64,000 nt of DNA from the NCBI GenBank assembly GCA_024276075.1, contig JAJRXX010000070.1, positions 1-64,000 of the forward strand, read 5' to 3'. Both the position numbers and the translations under genes were made by a program. Below are positions 40,448-48,797 of this stretch, in pieces. The notes beneath the pieces are model-generated. The model was not told the origin of the DNA and did no database searches. It was given only the letters and a program-made list of their open reading frames with translations. Positions within the stretch are counted from its first letter, which is position 1. Each line of letters begins with the position of its first letter. The DNA comes from Planctomycetota bacterium. GTDB taxonomy: Bacteria > Planctomycetota > Phycisphaerae > Phycisphaerales > Phycisphaeraceae.

Positions 40448-42535
40448 TTACTTGATCCGGTGGCGGTGGTGCTGCTTGCGTTTCTTGTAGCTGGTGCCTG
40501 GGGTGCCGGGCTTGGGTTTCTTGGGTTTGGCATCAGAGGCGGTGCCCGTCGTGAGCTCGGGGGTGTCGTTCAATTCTTTAATGCGGTCGCGCAGCGCAGC
40601 GGCTTTCTCAAACTCTAAATTGTCGGCGGCTTCGAGCATCTGCTTCTCGAGCAGTGCGATCAGCTCGGTGCGGTCGTAAGTGTCTTCGTCAGGTGCGATG
40701 GCTTTGCGCACGGTGTCGAAGGCTCGCAGCTCCTGCTCGATGCCATGGCGGATGGCTTTGCGGATGGTCTGGGGTGTGATGTTGTGCTTTTCGTTGTGTG
40801 CGAGCTGTAATTCGCGGCGGCGGTTGGTCTCGTCGATGGCTTGGCGCATGGCGGGGGTGATGGTGTCGGCGTAGAGGATGACGGCGGCGTTGACATTTCG
40901 CGCGGCACGACCAATTTGCTGGATGAGGCTGGTGGCGGAGCGTAGGAAACCGGCTTTGTCGGCGTCCATGATGGCGACGAGTGAGACCTCGGGCAGGTCG
41001 AGTCCTTCGCGGAGGAGGTTTACGCCTACGAGTACGTCGTAGTCGCCCTGTCGCAGCTCGCGGAGGATGGCGATGCGGTCGAGGGTCTCGATCTCGCTGT
41101 GCAGGTATCGGCAGCATAGGCCTTGGTCGGCGAGGTATGCGGAGAGGTCTTCGGCGAGTCGCTTGGTGAGTGTGGTGACGATTGTGCGTTCGCCTGCTTG
41201 GGTGCGTTGTCGTGCGGAGTTAAGCAGGTCTTCGACCTGGCCTGTGGCGGGTCGGATGTGGATGGCAGGGTCGACGAGGCCTGTGGGCCGAATGATTTGC
41301 TCGACGACGGCGCCGCCTGATTGCTCTAGTTCGTAGGGGCTGGGGGTTGCGCTGACGAAGACGACCTGCGGCCAGGCGCTTTCAATTTCCTCGAAACGCA
41401 TGGGCCGGTTGTCCATGGCACTGGGTAGACGGAAGCCGTGGTCGACCAGGACAAGCTTGCGGTGATGATCGGAGTGGTACATGGCACGTAGCTGCGGGAT
41501 GGTGACGTGGCTCTCGTCGATCATGATCAGCCAATCGTCGGGCGGGAAGTAGTCCAGGAGCGTGTAAGGCTTCGAGCCTGGGGATCGGCCGTCGAGGTGT
41601 CGGCTGTAGTTTTCGATGCCTGCGCAGTAGCCGATTTCCTGCATCATCTCGAGGTCGTACTTGGTGCGAGCTTGAAGGCGTTGCGCTTCGAGGAGTTTGC
41701 CTTGGCTTCGCAGTTCGAGTGTGCGTTTTTTCAATTCGCTGCTGATGGATTCGACGGCTTGCTCGAGTTGGCCTTGGGGCAGGACGTAGTGGACGGCGGG
41801 GTAGATGAACAGGTGGTCGTGGTCGGAGATAACGTCTGCGGTGAGCGGGTGGATGATCTGGAGTGCGTCGATCTGGTCGCCGAAAAGTTCGATGCGGTAG
41901 GCGTGCTCCTCAGTGGCGGGGAATAGCTCGACGACGTCGCCACGGACACGGAACGAGCCACGGGTGAGTTCGATGTCGCAGCGCGTGTACTGGAGGTCGG
42001 TCAGTGCGGTGAGCAGGTCGCGGCGGGGTATGGTCTGGTCACGGGCGAGGCTGATGACGGAGTTTTTGTATTGGTCGGGTGAACCTAACCCGAAGATGCA
42101 CGAGACTGAGGCGACAACGACGACGTCGCGACGCGAGACGAGGTTGCTGGTGGTGGCCAGCCGCAGGCGGTCGAGGTCGTCGTTGCGCGAGGAGTCTTTC
42201 TCTATATAGATGTCACGCTGGGGGATGTAGGCTTCGGGCTGATAGTAGTCGTAGTAGGAGACGAAGTAGGAGACGGCGTTGTGCGAGAGCAGTTCTTTGA
42301 ACTCTTCGTAGAGTTGTGCTGCGAGCGTTTTGTTGTGGCTGATGACGAGGGTGGGTTTGGCGACGCGTGCGATGGTGTGCGCCATGGTGAAGGTCTTGCC
42401 CGAGCCGGTGACGCCCATGAGGGTTTGATACTTTTGGCCTTCGGCGATGGCTTGGACGAGTGTGTCGATGGCTTGGGGTTGATCGCCTAGCGGCTCGAAC
42501 TCGCTGACGACCTGGAATGGCGTGGCGGACGGCAT
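40448..42535 (-). CDS. uvrB: Excinuclease ABC subunit B
   Basis: UvrB is the damage-verifying helicase-like subunit of nucleotide excision repair. The protein has 695 residues with Walker A GVTGSGKT (41-48), the beta-hairpin region SYYDYYQPEAYIPQRDIYIE, DESHVTIPQLRAMY (Walker B), NLLREGLDLPEVSLVAIMDA and IQQIGRAARN (helicase motif VI). A C-terminal UVR motif binds UvrC (LLEKQMLEAADNLEFEKAAA). A basic, lysine-rich tail (KPKKPKPGTPG) is an extra. uvrA and uvrC are not in the window. The gene stands alone, followed downstream by the RAYT/lipoprotein region. Confidence 0.96.
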   Translation of the reverse strand: MPSATPFQVVSEFEPLGDQPQAIDTLVQAIAEGQKYQTLMGVTGSGKTFTMAHTIARVAKPTLVISHNKTLAAQLYEEFKELLSHNAVSYFVSYYDYYQPEAYIPQRDIYIEKDSSRNDDLDRLRLATTSNLVSRRDVVVVASVSCIFGLGSPDQYKNSVISLARDQTIPRRDLLTALTDLQYTRCDIELTRGSFRVRGDVVELFPATEEHAYRIELFGDQIDALQIIHPLTADVISDHDHLFIYPAVHYVLPQGQLEQAVESISSELKKRTLELRSQGKLLEAQRLQARTKYDLEMMQEIGYCAGIENYSRHLDGRSPGSKPYTLLDYFPPDDWLIMIDESHVTIPQLRAMYHSDHHRKLVLVDHGFRLPSAMDNRPMRFEEIESAWPQVVFVSATPSPYELEQSGGAVVEQIIRPTGLVDPAIHIRPATGQVEDLLNSARQRTQAGERTIVTTLTKRLAEDLSAYLADQGLCCRYLHSEIETLDRIAILRELRQGDYDVLVGVNLLREGLDLPEVSLVAIMDADKAGFLRSATSLIQQIGRAARNVNAAVILYADTITPAMRQAIDETNRRRELQLAHNEKHNITPQTIRKAIRHGIEQELRAFDTVRKAIAPDEDTYDRTELIALLEKQMLEAADNLEFEKAAALRDRIKELNDTPELTTGTASDAKPKKPKPGTPGTSYKKRKQHHRHRIK

Positions 42536-42559
42536 GGTGGTGAATTATATGCGGTGGGA

Positions 42560-42610
42560 TGTGCTTCGGGTGTGTTTACCGGTTATGCCCTGGGTATATT
42601 CACCCGGAGC
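42560..42610. repeat. Family D repeats upstream of uvrB
   Basis: CTTCGGGTGTGTTTACCGG and CCTGGGTATATTCACCCGGAGC are two partial family D units directly adjoining MITE-like element A2. Confidence 0.5.
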
Positions 42611-42736
42611 TAGAGCAACTGGCGTCATTAATCTTCATTGACCGGGTGGCACGGCTTGCTTGCAAGCCGTGAAATACAGATGTTTGTTACACCTACGATC
42701 CAATCAAGATGGAAAATATTGACGCCAGTTGCTCTA
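42611..42736. mobile_element. MITE-like element A2 (TAGAGCAA ends) enclosing a REP hairpin
   Basis: A 126 bp element with perfect 17 bp terminal inverted repeats TAGAGCAACTGGCGTCA. It encloses the REP hairpin at 42645-42672 (GGTGGCAC head, stem CACGGCTTGC/GCAAGCCGTG). It is about 75-80% identical to A1 (491-615), including ACACCTACGATCCAA. It sits in the gap between trmD and uvrB, where the strand GC skew reverses. Confidence 0.85.
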
Positions 42737-42766
42737 AGGGGGCCGCTCACTGACCGTCGCGACTCG

Positions 42767-43507
42767 CTACTGCGCCGATGCGCCGTCAATCAAATCCGGT
42801 CGCCGTTGCGCGGTGCGATGCTGTGATTGCTCACGCCGCCACGCATCGATCTTTGCGTGATCGCCACTCAGCAGAACGTCTGGAACTTCCATCCCCTGCC
42901 AAACTTGTGGACGCGTGTAATGGGAGTGATCCAATAGACCGCCTATTTGTTGCGAAAAGCTTTCGTGACACGCGGATTGCTCATCACCCAACACACCCGG
43001 CAGCAACCGCACGATAGCGTCGATCAAAACCATCGCCGGCAACTCACCCCCGGTAAGCACATAATCACCGATGCTGATCTCGTCGATGGGGTCTAGCCTG
43101 CGGACGACGCGCTCGTCGATACCCTCGTAGTGACCCGCGATAATCATTAACCGCTGCTCTCGCGCCAACTCCTCGACAAGCCTCTGATCAAGCCTGCGCC
43201 CCTGAGGCGTCATGACAATGCGCCGCGGCACGCGCGGGTCCTGCTTCTCGACCGCCCCGACAGCATCCCAGATCGGCTGACACTGCATGACCATGCCAGG
43301 CCCGCCACCGAACGGACGCTGGTCGACGTTCCCGTGCTTGTCAGCGGTGTATTGACGGATATCGGTCAGGTGGTAGCTAACCGCAGGCGACCTGTGGCGC
43401 GTGGGGTCTTTGGGGTCGGGCGTCTGCTCGCTGGCGCGCTTGAGGATGCTCGACGTCAATACGCCACCGAACATCTCAGGAAATAGCGTAAGCACATCGA
43501 TGCGCAC
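42767..43507 (-). CDS. trmD: tRNA (guanine37-N1)-methyltransferase TrmD
   Basis: TrmD methylates G37 of tRNAs next to the anticodon, using S-adenosylmethionine. The N terminus MRIDVLTLFPEMFGGVL, PFGGGPGMVMQ, and the trefoil-knot segment SIGDYVLTGGELPAMVLIDA are all canonical, with SFSQQIGGLLDHSHYTRPQVWQG beyond the knot. The length of 246 residues is usual. It follows rpsP by 86 bp. The rimM and rplS genes that often share this operon are not present; downstream there is a repeat element and then uvrB. Confidence 0.95.
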   Translation of the reverse strand: MRIDVLTLFPEMFGGVLTSSILKRASEQTPDPKDPTRHRSPAVSYHLTDIRQYTADKHGNVDQRPFGGGPGMVMQCQPIWDAVGAVEKQDPRVPRRIVMTPQGRRLDQRLVEELAREQRLMIIAGHYEGIDERVVRRLDPIDEISIGDYVLTGGELPAMVLIDAIVRLLPGVLGDEQSACHESFSQQIGGLLDHSHYTRPQVWQGMEVPDVLLSGDHAKIDAWRREQSQHRTAQRRPDLIDGASAQ

Positions 43508-43593
43508 GGAAATACCATCTCCCTGGGCCCATCATCCTTGGCCCGGACAGAAACGAACGGAATACCTGATTGCCAATGGCGGTCGATCTAATA

Positions 43594-43866
43594 CTAGCTA
43601 ACCGGCTTGCCCGGCGTCGGGTCGATGCCGATCTTCTTGAGCAGGTCGCGCACGGTATCACTGGGCTGTGCGCCGACGCTCAGCCAGTACTTGATCCGCT
43701 CCTGATTGAAGTTGATCGCCTTGTCCTGCTTCGCCTCGACCGGGTCGAAGTAGCCCAGTTCCTCAATGGCTTTGCTGTTGCGCGCGAGGCGTGATTCCAT
43801 CGCACTGAGTCGGTAAAACGGGCGATGACGCCGGCCAAAACGCTTGAGTCGTAGCTTCACGGACAC
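43594..43866 (-). CDS. rpsP: 30S ribosomal protein S16
   Basis: This is a small ribosomal subunit protein of about 90 residues. The sequence MSVKLRLKRFGRRHRPFYRL is the canonical start, and ELGYFDP and ERIKYWLSVGAQPSDTVRDL the canonical middle and end. I choose GTG 43866 because it aligns with other S16 proteins and has AAGGGAG eight bases upstream; the TTG at 43872 is too close to that site. It is followed by trmD in the same direction and preceded by the kdsC/kdsD genes. Confidence 0.95.
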   Translation of the reverse strand: MSVKLRLKRFGRRHRPFYRLSAMESRLARNSKAIEELGYFDPVEAKQDKAINFNQERIKYWLSVGAQPSDTVRDLLKKIGIDPTPGKPVS

Positions 43867-43958
43867 GGGCAAGGCTCCCTTGGGTTCTCAAATCAAACAG
43901 AGCAACAAATCACAACCGCCCCAGATCATAGCCGATCCCCAGCGGACATCAATCCTAA

Positions 43959-44471
43959 TTATATCGCATACCGCTCGACCAGCTCGTCCCATCGGCCCTG
44001 AGCCTTGAGGATATGCTCGACAGCATCGCGTGCCGCACCCCTGCCTCCGGGGACCGCCGTGACATATTTCGCCTCACCGCGTACCTCAGCCACCCCATCC
44101 GCGACAGCCATCGGGTACCCACAGATCAGCATGGCCGGAAGATCAACCAAATCGTCGCCCAGATACGCCGTCTCCTCAAGCCCGACCCCCGCCATTTGGC
44201 AGATGGTCTCGATACCCACAGCCTTATTATGTGAACCCTGGATCAGGTACTCGACGCCCAACTCGGTTAACCGCACCGCGACAGCACGGGTCGATCGACC
44301 GGTCAGCACCGCCACCTTCAAGCCCATGGACATCGCAGCCTTGATCGCAAAGCCGTCACGCACGTAAAACCGCTTCGACTCGGTGCCTTGGTCGTCGACG
44401 ATGATCGTGCCGTCGGTGAGTACACCGTCGACGTCGAAAACGATCAATTTAATATCAGCAAGGTTACTCAC
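43959..44471 (-). CDS. kdsC: KdsC-like 3-deoxy-D-manno-octulosonate 8-phosphate phosphatase
   Basis: This HAD-family phosphatase releases Kdo from Kdo-8-phosphate for the LPS inner core. From GTG 44471 it has 170 residues: motif I DVDGVLTDG (nucleophile D13, D15), LTGRST (motif II), and YLGDDLVDLPAM (motif IV). An open frame reaches 44573, but those extra codons translate repeat DNA (a CACGTG palindrome reads PHVVHVG), so I reject that start. No clear Shine-Dalgarno precedes the GTG. The upstream gene kdsD encodes the first enzyme of the same pathway. Confidence 0.88.
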   Translation of the reverse strand: MSNLADIKLIVFDVDGVLTDGTIIVDDQGTESKRFYVRDGFAIKAAMSMGLKVAVLTGRSTRAVAVRLTELGVEYLIQGSHNKAVGIETICQMAGVGLEETAYLGDDLVDLPAMLICGYPMAVADGVAEVRGEAKYVTAVPGGRGAARDAVEHILKAQGRWDELVERYAI

Positions 44472-44497
44472 AGCGTGTCCGGTTGGTACATATTTCG

Positions 44498-44765
44498 AAG
44501 CCCACACATTCCAATACGTGGGACCACCATTTAGCCCCACGTGTACCACGTGGGGCATTCCATTCGTACCCATGCAGGGTCCGCTGTGCGAACCGTCCCA
44601 GCTAGTTCTACCTCAACTTGTAGGTCCGACGGGTGGCACAGCTTGCTTGCAAGCTGTGATTCCGCCAGCCCCCACAGTTTGTAGGTCCGGGCCTGCCCGG
44701 ACACATCCATTACGAGTGATCACACCCATGGCATCTTATTACATGTAGGGTCCGCTGTGCGGACC
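44498..44765. repeat. Long composite REP block between kdsD and kdsC
   Basis: Units in order: family E GCCCACACATTCC (44502); family D CCCCACGTG-tac-CACGTGGGG; GGGTCCGCTGTGCG; REP with head GGTGGCAC and stem CACAGCTTGC/GCAAGCTGTG (44632-44659); GTAGGTCCGGGCCTGCCCGG; TGATCACACCCATGGCATC; and TAGGGTCCGCTGTGCGGACC (44746-44765). It separates two genes of one pathway that would otherwise be adjacent. Confidence 0.75.
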
Positions 44766-44777
44766 ACACAAAGGCTA

Positions 44778-45932
44778 TCAATCCTCAATCACCTTCAGCG
44801 CGATCAGGTCCTGCACGTCGATCATACCCAATGGCTTGCCGTCTTCGTCCACCACAGGGACCTCGTCGATGCGGAACTCCCTGACGAGTTGCACCGCATC
44901 GCGCACGAGGCTCGTACTCACGAGGCGGCGTGGGTTAGCGGTCATCACCGACTCGACGGGTATGTTCAGCGCATCGTGCCCGTGCTCGATCAACAGCCGC
45001 CGCAGGTCGCCGTCGGTAAATATCCCCGCCAGCCGACCAGCCGTATCAACCACCAGCACAGCACCTGCTCGCCGCGTCGATCGAGCAGTCGTGTCCGCCT
45101 CGATCGCCTGCCCCACGGTGCTATCCCGCGTGACCAACGGCAGGTTCTGATCGACACGAAATCGCATCGCATCAACGACGGACATGAGCTGTTTGCCCAA
45201 CGCCCCACCGGGGTGGACCTTTCGGAAATCATCGACGCCGAAGCTACGTCGCCTGCTAACAGTCAGTGCCAACGCGTCACCCAGCGCGAGCATAGCCGTG
45301 GTGCTAGCCGTCGGCGCGAGGTTCAGCGGACACGCCTCAGCCACATCGCCAATACTCAGCGACACGGTGGCCAGCCGCGCCAAGTCGCAATCAGGCTTAC
45401 CCACGATAGCAATCGCAGGCACCTCATCCTGCCGAAGCACCGCTGCTAACGAGACCACCTCGTCGGTGTTACCGCCAAACGACAGGATCACGACCACGTC
45501 ACCGCGTCGGACCTTGCCCAAGTCGCCGTGCATCGCCTCGGTCGGATGCAGAAAATGGCTGGGTGTGCCGGTGGACGTAAGCGTAGCGGAGATCTTTTGA
45601 CCGATCAGCCCGCTCTTGCCCAAGCCGCTCACGACGACGGACCCCTGACCAAAAGTCCGCAGCGTAACCTTCAACTTATCACCATCTGCGGTGCCAGCCG
45701 GGGTACCCGTGGCAGCGAGGATCAGGTCCACCGCTCGATGAAATTCGGGTGTAATCCCGACCCGCTCGATGGCCTGGGCTTCGGTACGCAACACCTGACG
45801 GGCAAACTGCGCATCGTCGTCCCGCAGCGAAGACACAGGCTCACTGCCAGCCTCGCTGGGTGTGACAGGCCGGGCGGGTACCCCGCGGCGCGGGGCACGG
45901 GACGATGCTGCATGTTCGTGGGCTTGGTTCAT
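44778..45932 (-). CDS. kdsD: Arabinose-5-phosphate isomerase (KdsD/KpsF family)
   Basis: This enzyme converts ribulose 5-phosphate to arabinose 5-phosphate, the first step of Kdo synthesis. The SIS domain shows VVVSGLGKSGLIGQKISATL, HPTEAMHGDLGKV, ILSFGGNTDEV and the NLAPTASTTAMLALGDALAL block. Two CBS domains follow (VGQAIEADTTARSTRRAGAV with IFTDGDLRRLL, and VSTSLVRDAVQLVREFRIDE with DVQDLIAL). At 384 residues it is longer than E. coli KdsD (328) because of an N-terminal extension with prolines and alanines. kdsC lies downstream beyond a REP block. A family B element lies 22 bp upstream of the ATG. Confidence 0.93.
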   Translation of the reverse strand: MNQAHEHAASSRAPRRGVPARPVTPSEAGSEPVSSLRDDDAQFARQVLRTEAQAIERVGITPEFHRAVDLILAATGTPAGTADGDKLKVTLRTFGQGSVVVSGLGKSGLIGQKISATLTSTGTPSHFLHPTEAMHGDLGKVRRGDVVVILSFGGNTDEVVSLAAVLRQDEVPAIAIVGKPDCDLARLATVSLSIGDVAEACPLNLAPTASTTAMLALGDALALTVSRRRSFGVDDFRKVHPGGALGKQLMSVVDAMRFRVDQNLPLVTRDSTVGQAIEADTTARSTRRAGAVLVVDTAGRLAGIFTDGDLRRLLIEHGHDALNIPVESVMTANPRRLVSTSLVRDAVQLVREFRIDEVPVVDEDGKPLGMIDVQDLIALKVIED

Positions 45933-45953
45933 CGGGCGTAGGCCGGTAAGCTT

Positions 45954-46056
45954 ATACCAATCGCAGTAAGGATTTTCGTACGATCCGTGTACGCGGGTCA
46001 GATGTCACAAAAACTTATGCATACACGATGCGGTCACAACATACGCAGATGCGTAT
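45954..46056. repeat. Family B element, copy 4
   Basis: A 103 bp element from ATACCAAT (45954) to ATACGCAGATGCGTAT (46041-46056), diverged in the middle. It lies in the divergent gap between kdsD and scpA. Confidence 0.75.
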
Positions 46057-46124
46057 AGATGATTATTGTAGCACCCACCCCGTGCAGGCAAGCCGGCACC
46101 CCCAATTGAACTGACTGATCGGTT

Positions 46125-46994
46125 ATGACCCAAGACTACCGAGTAGAACTCGACGCCTACAGCGGACCCCTGGACCTGCTGCTGCACTTGGTGCGTCGTC
46201 ACGAAATCGACCTGCACGATATCCCCATCACCCAGCTAACCCAGCAATACCTCGAACACCTCAACCTCCTCGAACAGATCGACGTCGAGTTGGTAGGCGA
46301 GTTCCTGGTGATGGCCGCGACGCTCCTGGAAATCAAGAGCGCCATGCTCCTGCCCCAGCCCGACGCTCAAAGTGACGCCGAAACCGATTCGACTAACGCC
46401 GCCCTGTCCGACCCCCGGTACGAGCTTGTTCAACAATTGCTGGCCTATAAACGGTTCAAGGACGCCGCCAGCGAATTGGCACGCCGCAAGGACGCATGGT
46501 CGCTGCGATACCCTCTGATGCCTTTGCAAACGCAATATCTAACCGGGTCTGCTGACAATGGCGATCCCGACGAATCAGACCAAGCGATCGAGATCGACCT
46601 CGAAGACACCGACGTGATGGAGCTGCTCAAAGCCTACTGCCGCGTAATGGAATCAGCAGGTCAACAGCCAACCACCCACGAGGTGCTCTACGACGACACA
46701 CCCATCTCGCTGCACGCCGCGGACATCGCCGATCGCCTGCGGCGCGAAGGCCCGTTGACCCTCCAGGAAGTCTTTGTAGGCCGAGAAAGCCGAAGCGAAA
46801 AGATAGGCCTGTTCCTAGCCATGCTCGAACTGGTGCGTCAGTCGAAGATCGCGATCTGCCAAGACCGTACCGACAGCGAAATCCGCCTGGAACTGCGCCA
46901 AGAAGATGAAGATGCTCAAACGCAAAACACAGACGCCCCACCAAGCAACGATCAATCGTCGGAAATCCACGCACCTACCACCGCCACCACTTAA
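46125..46994 (+). CDS. scpA: Segregation and condensation protein A
   Basis: ScpA is the kleisin subunit of the SMC-ScpAB condensin that organises the chromosome. The N terminus YRVELDAYSGPLDLLLHLVR and the HEIDLHDIPITQLTQQYLEH block are canonical and contact the SMC neck; VGEFLVMAATLLEIKSAMLL follows. A winged-helix region at the C-terminal side (about 200-260: GPLTLQEVFVGRESRSEKIG, FLAMLELVRQSKIAI) contacts the SMC head. scpB and smc are not nearby. The TAA stop lies within a REP unit (CCACTTAACCACGGGTG), so the last residues TTATT are repeat-derived. Confidence 0.93.
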   Translation: MTQDYRVELDAYSGPLDLLLHLVRRHEIDLHDIPITQLTQQYLEHLNLLEQIDVELVGEFLVMAATLLEIKSAMLLPQPDAQSDAETDSTNAALSDPRYELVQQLLAYKRFKDAASELARRKDAWSLRYPLMPLQTQYLTGSADNGDPDESDQAIEIDLEDTDVMELLKAYCRVMESAGQQPTTHEVLYDDTPISLHAADIADRLRREGPLTLQEVFVGRESRSEKIGLFLAMLELVRQSKIAICQDRTDSEIRLELRQEDEDAQTQNTDAPPSNDQSSEIHAPTTATT

Positions 46995-47366
46995 CCACGG
47001 GTGATGACACCCGCTCCACCACTTAGCCCCACGTGTACCACGTGGGGCATTCCATTCGTACCCGCGTAGGGTCCGCTGTGCGGACCTTGAATCTCGACGT
47101 CCCCGCGAGCCGCGACCCGTCAAGACGTGATGCACGAAAAAAATATGTGGGGTCCCACCCGCTCCACCATTTAGCCCCACGTGTACCACGTGGGGTATCC
47201 CATTCGTACCCGTGTAGAGTCCGCTGTGCGGACCTTAAATCCGAATGTCACCGCCACGAGCCGCGACCGCGACCGTCAGGGAGCGGGCCTCCCGAAGCCC
47301 ACGCATTGCAATGTGTGGGGCCACCACTTAGCCACGGGTGATTACACCCGTGGCATCCAGCTACAG
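46987..47366. repeat. Tandem composite REP cluster
   Basis: Two successive copies of a composite unit with a period of 148 bp (AGCCCC at 47025 and 47173): CCCCACGTG-tac-CACGTGGGG, CATTCGTACCCG, TAG(G/A)GTCCGCTGTGCGGACC and a family C GAGCCGCGACC segment. A TGATGCACGAAAAAAATATG linker lies between them. After the second copy come GAGCGGGCC, the GCCCACGCATTG palindrome and CTTAGCCACGGGTG-atta-CACCCGTGGC. A third, partial copy is at 48430-48617. Confidence 0.8.
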
Positions 47367-47382
47367 ATGCGTTGAGAACGCC

Positions 47383-48303
47383 CTAAGCCTTGGCTTGCGC
47401 CGTTTCGGCAGCCGCTTTGCACGCCGGGTCGTAGCCGTACGCGCGCATCGAATCAGCGATCGGGTCACAACACCGCTGCGCCAAGTCGTAGGGGATATGG
47501 TTTACCCAATCGCCAGCGACACCTTTGCGCAGGAACGCATCAGCCTTTTCATCACCGCGTGTTCGACCACCCGAATTCTTTTCGAAGCTACCGTTTTCGA
47601 TGCACTTCCCCATAGCCGCGTCGGATGCGTCGACCCCCAGGTGCTCCAACACGCGCCTGACCTGCTTGACTTCTTCGACCAACAGGTCTTCGTAACGCAA
47701 TTCGATGAAACTTTCGCCGAGGGTCGGACCAATTGTCCGAGCATGGTCGACGTGCAGCAGCCAGACCTTGTTCATGAAATAGGCGATGAAATCGTCAAAC
47801 GAACGCTCCCCGTTTATCCCCTCGTGAAACCACGCACTCGTAGCCACGTCACGCGGGTCACGCACGATGTTTATAAAACGCCCATCGGGGTAAACCTGGC
47901 CCAGCATCTCAAGCGTCGCAGCGTGCTGCGGGGTTTTGTCACCGATGACACGAAGCCCCATGATATCGCGTCCCGATTCTTGCAGATAATGCACCAAGAT
48001 GCTGTCGACGGTTGCACGGGTCACAAAAAGCTGATCCGAAGGCTGGAGAAACGTGCAAGGCGACTTTTTAAACCGCTCCTGATGGTTGTTGAAGTGCTCA
48101 AACGCCTGTTTCAAAGCGGGCACCAGTTGATAGGCAAAGCTACCCTCACCGCGGATCACGATCTCGTCGTGGCCGTTCAAGATATTCATCAGCCATGTGG
48201 TACCCGACTTGCCGCACCCGAAAACAAACGCCTTCGTGAGCGTGCTCAACAAATCTTGCTGATGCTGCCAGTGTCTGCGGAACTTTTGGAATTCAATCGA
48301 CAT
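47383..48303 (-). CDS. Sulfotransferase family protein
   Basis: This is a PAPS-dependent sulfotransferase-like protein of 306 residues. The 5'-phosphosulfate loop fits residues 29-38 (GCGKSGTTWL), and the 3'-phosphate binding part fits INIVRDPRDVATSAWFHEG. The region ELRYEDLLVEEVKQVRRVLEHLG is also typical. Such enzymes in planctomycetes modify polysaccharides or other acceptors; the acceptor cannot be told here. It stands between two REP clusters, with scpA convergent and the gspE cluster upstream of the second cluster. Confidence 0.88.
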   Translation of the reverse strand: MSIEFQKFRRHWQHQQDLLSTLTKAFVFGCGKSGTTWLMNILNGHDEIVIRGEGSFAYQLVPALKQAFEHFNNHQERFKKSPCTFLQPSDQLFVTRATVDSILVHYLQESGRDIMGLRVIGDKTPQHAATLEMLGQVYPDGRFINIVRDPRDVATSAWFHEGINGERSFDDFIAYFMNKVWLLHVDHARTIGPTLGESFIELRYEDLLVEEVKQVRRVLEHLGVDASDAAMGKCIENGSFEKNSGGRTRGDEKADAFLRKGVAGDWVNHIPYDLAQRCCDPIADSMRAYGYDPACKAAAETAQAKA

Positions 48304-48429
48304 GGATTAGTCACCACGAAGCTTGGCAGGGTCTCTAATATAGGCCGCACTTCTACGATTCAAAGCCATACTAACCGCTTTGCGAATCAAAGACCAAATC
48401 AGTGAAATGCAGGTCGTATCCTAGTTTGA

Positions 48430-48617
48430 AACCAAGCGTCACCGCCACGAACCGCTATCCGTCAAAACGTGATGCACGAAAAAAATGTGTGGGACCCCAC
48501 CCGTTCCACCACTTAGCCCCACGTGTACCACGTGGGGCATCCCATATATGGGGTCCGTGCGGACCACCCCAGTCGATCATCCAACGACAGGTGCCACGGG
48601 CTGCTTGTCAGCCAGTG
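48430..48617. repeat. Composite REP cluster, third copy
   Basis: GTCACCGCCACGAACCGC, the GTCAAAACGTGATGCACG linker with seven A residues, a GTGGGACCCCAC palindrome, CCCCACGTG-tac-CACGTGGGG, GGGTCCGTGCGGACC, ATCATCCAACGACAG, and a REP hairpin with head GGTGCCAC (48590-48617). It matches the 47100-47240 segment closely. Confidence 0.75.
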
Positions 48618-48653
48618 TAAACAGCGAAGATTTACACCGGTGGATCAGTTGTC

Positions 48654-48763
48654 ATACCAATTCAAATTAATACTTGCGCGGTGTCTACGAACGCGAAAAC
48701 AGGGCAGACAATAACTTAAACTTACATCACTTACGACGCGCTAGAATGATACGCAATGCGTAT
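48654..48763. repeat. Family B element, copy 5
   Basis: The longest copy, 110 bp: ATACCAAT (48654) to ATACGCAATGCGTAT (48749-48763), with CTACGAACGCG, GACAATAAC and TACGACGCGCTAGAA inside. These core motifs match copy 6 best. It lies 34 bp downstream of the gspE stop codon (minus strand). Confidence 0.8.
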
Positions 48764-48797
48764 CAATGGTCTATTGTTTGAGTTTTGGGAATGGGCG

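Noticed and set aside
46987-48763. CRISPR array, because of repeated palindromes
   Set aside because: The units are composite hairpins of unequal length with no regular spacers, and no cas gene is present.
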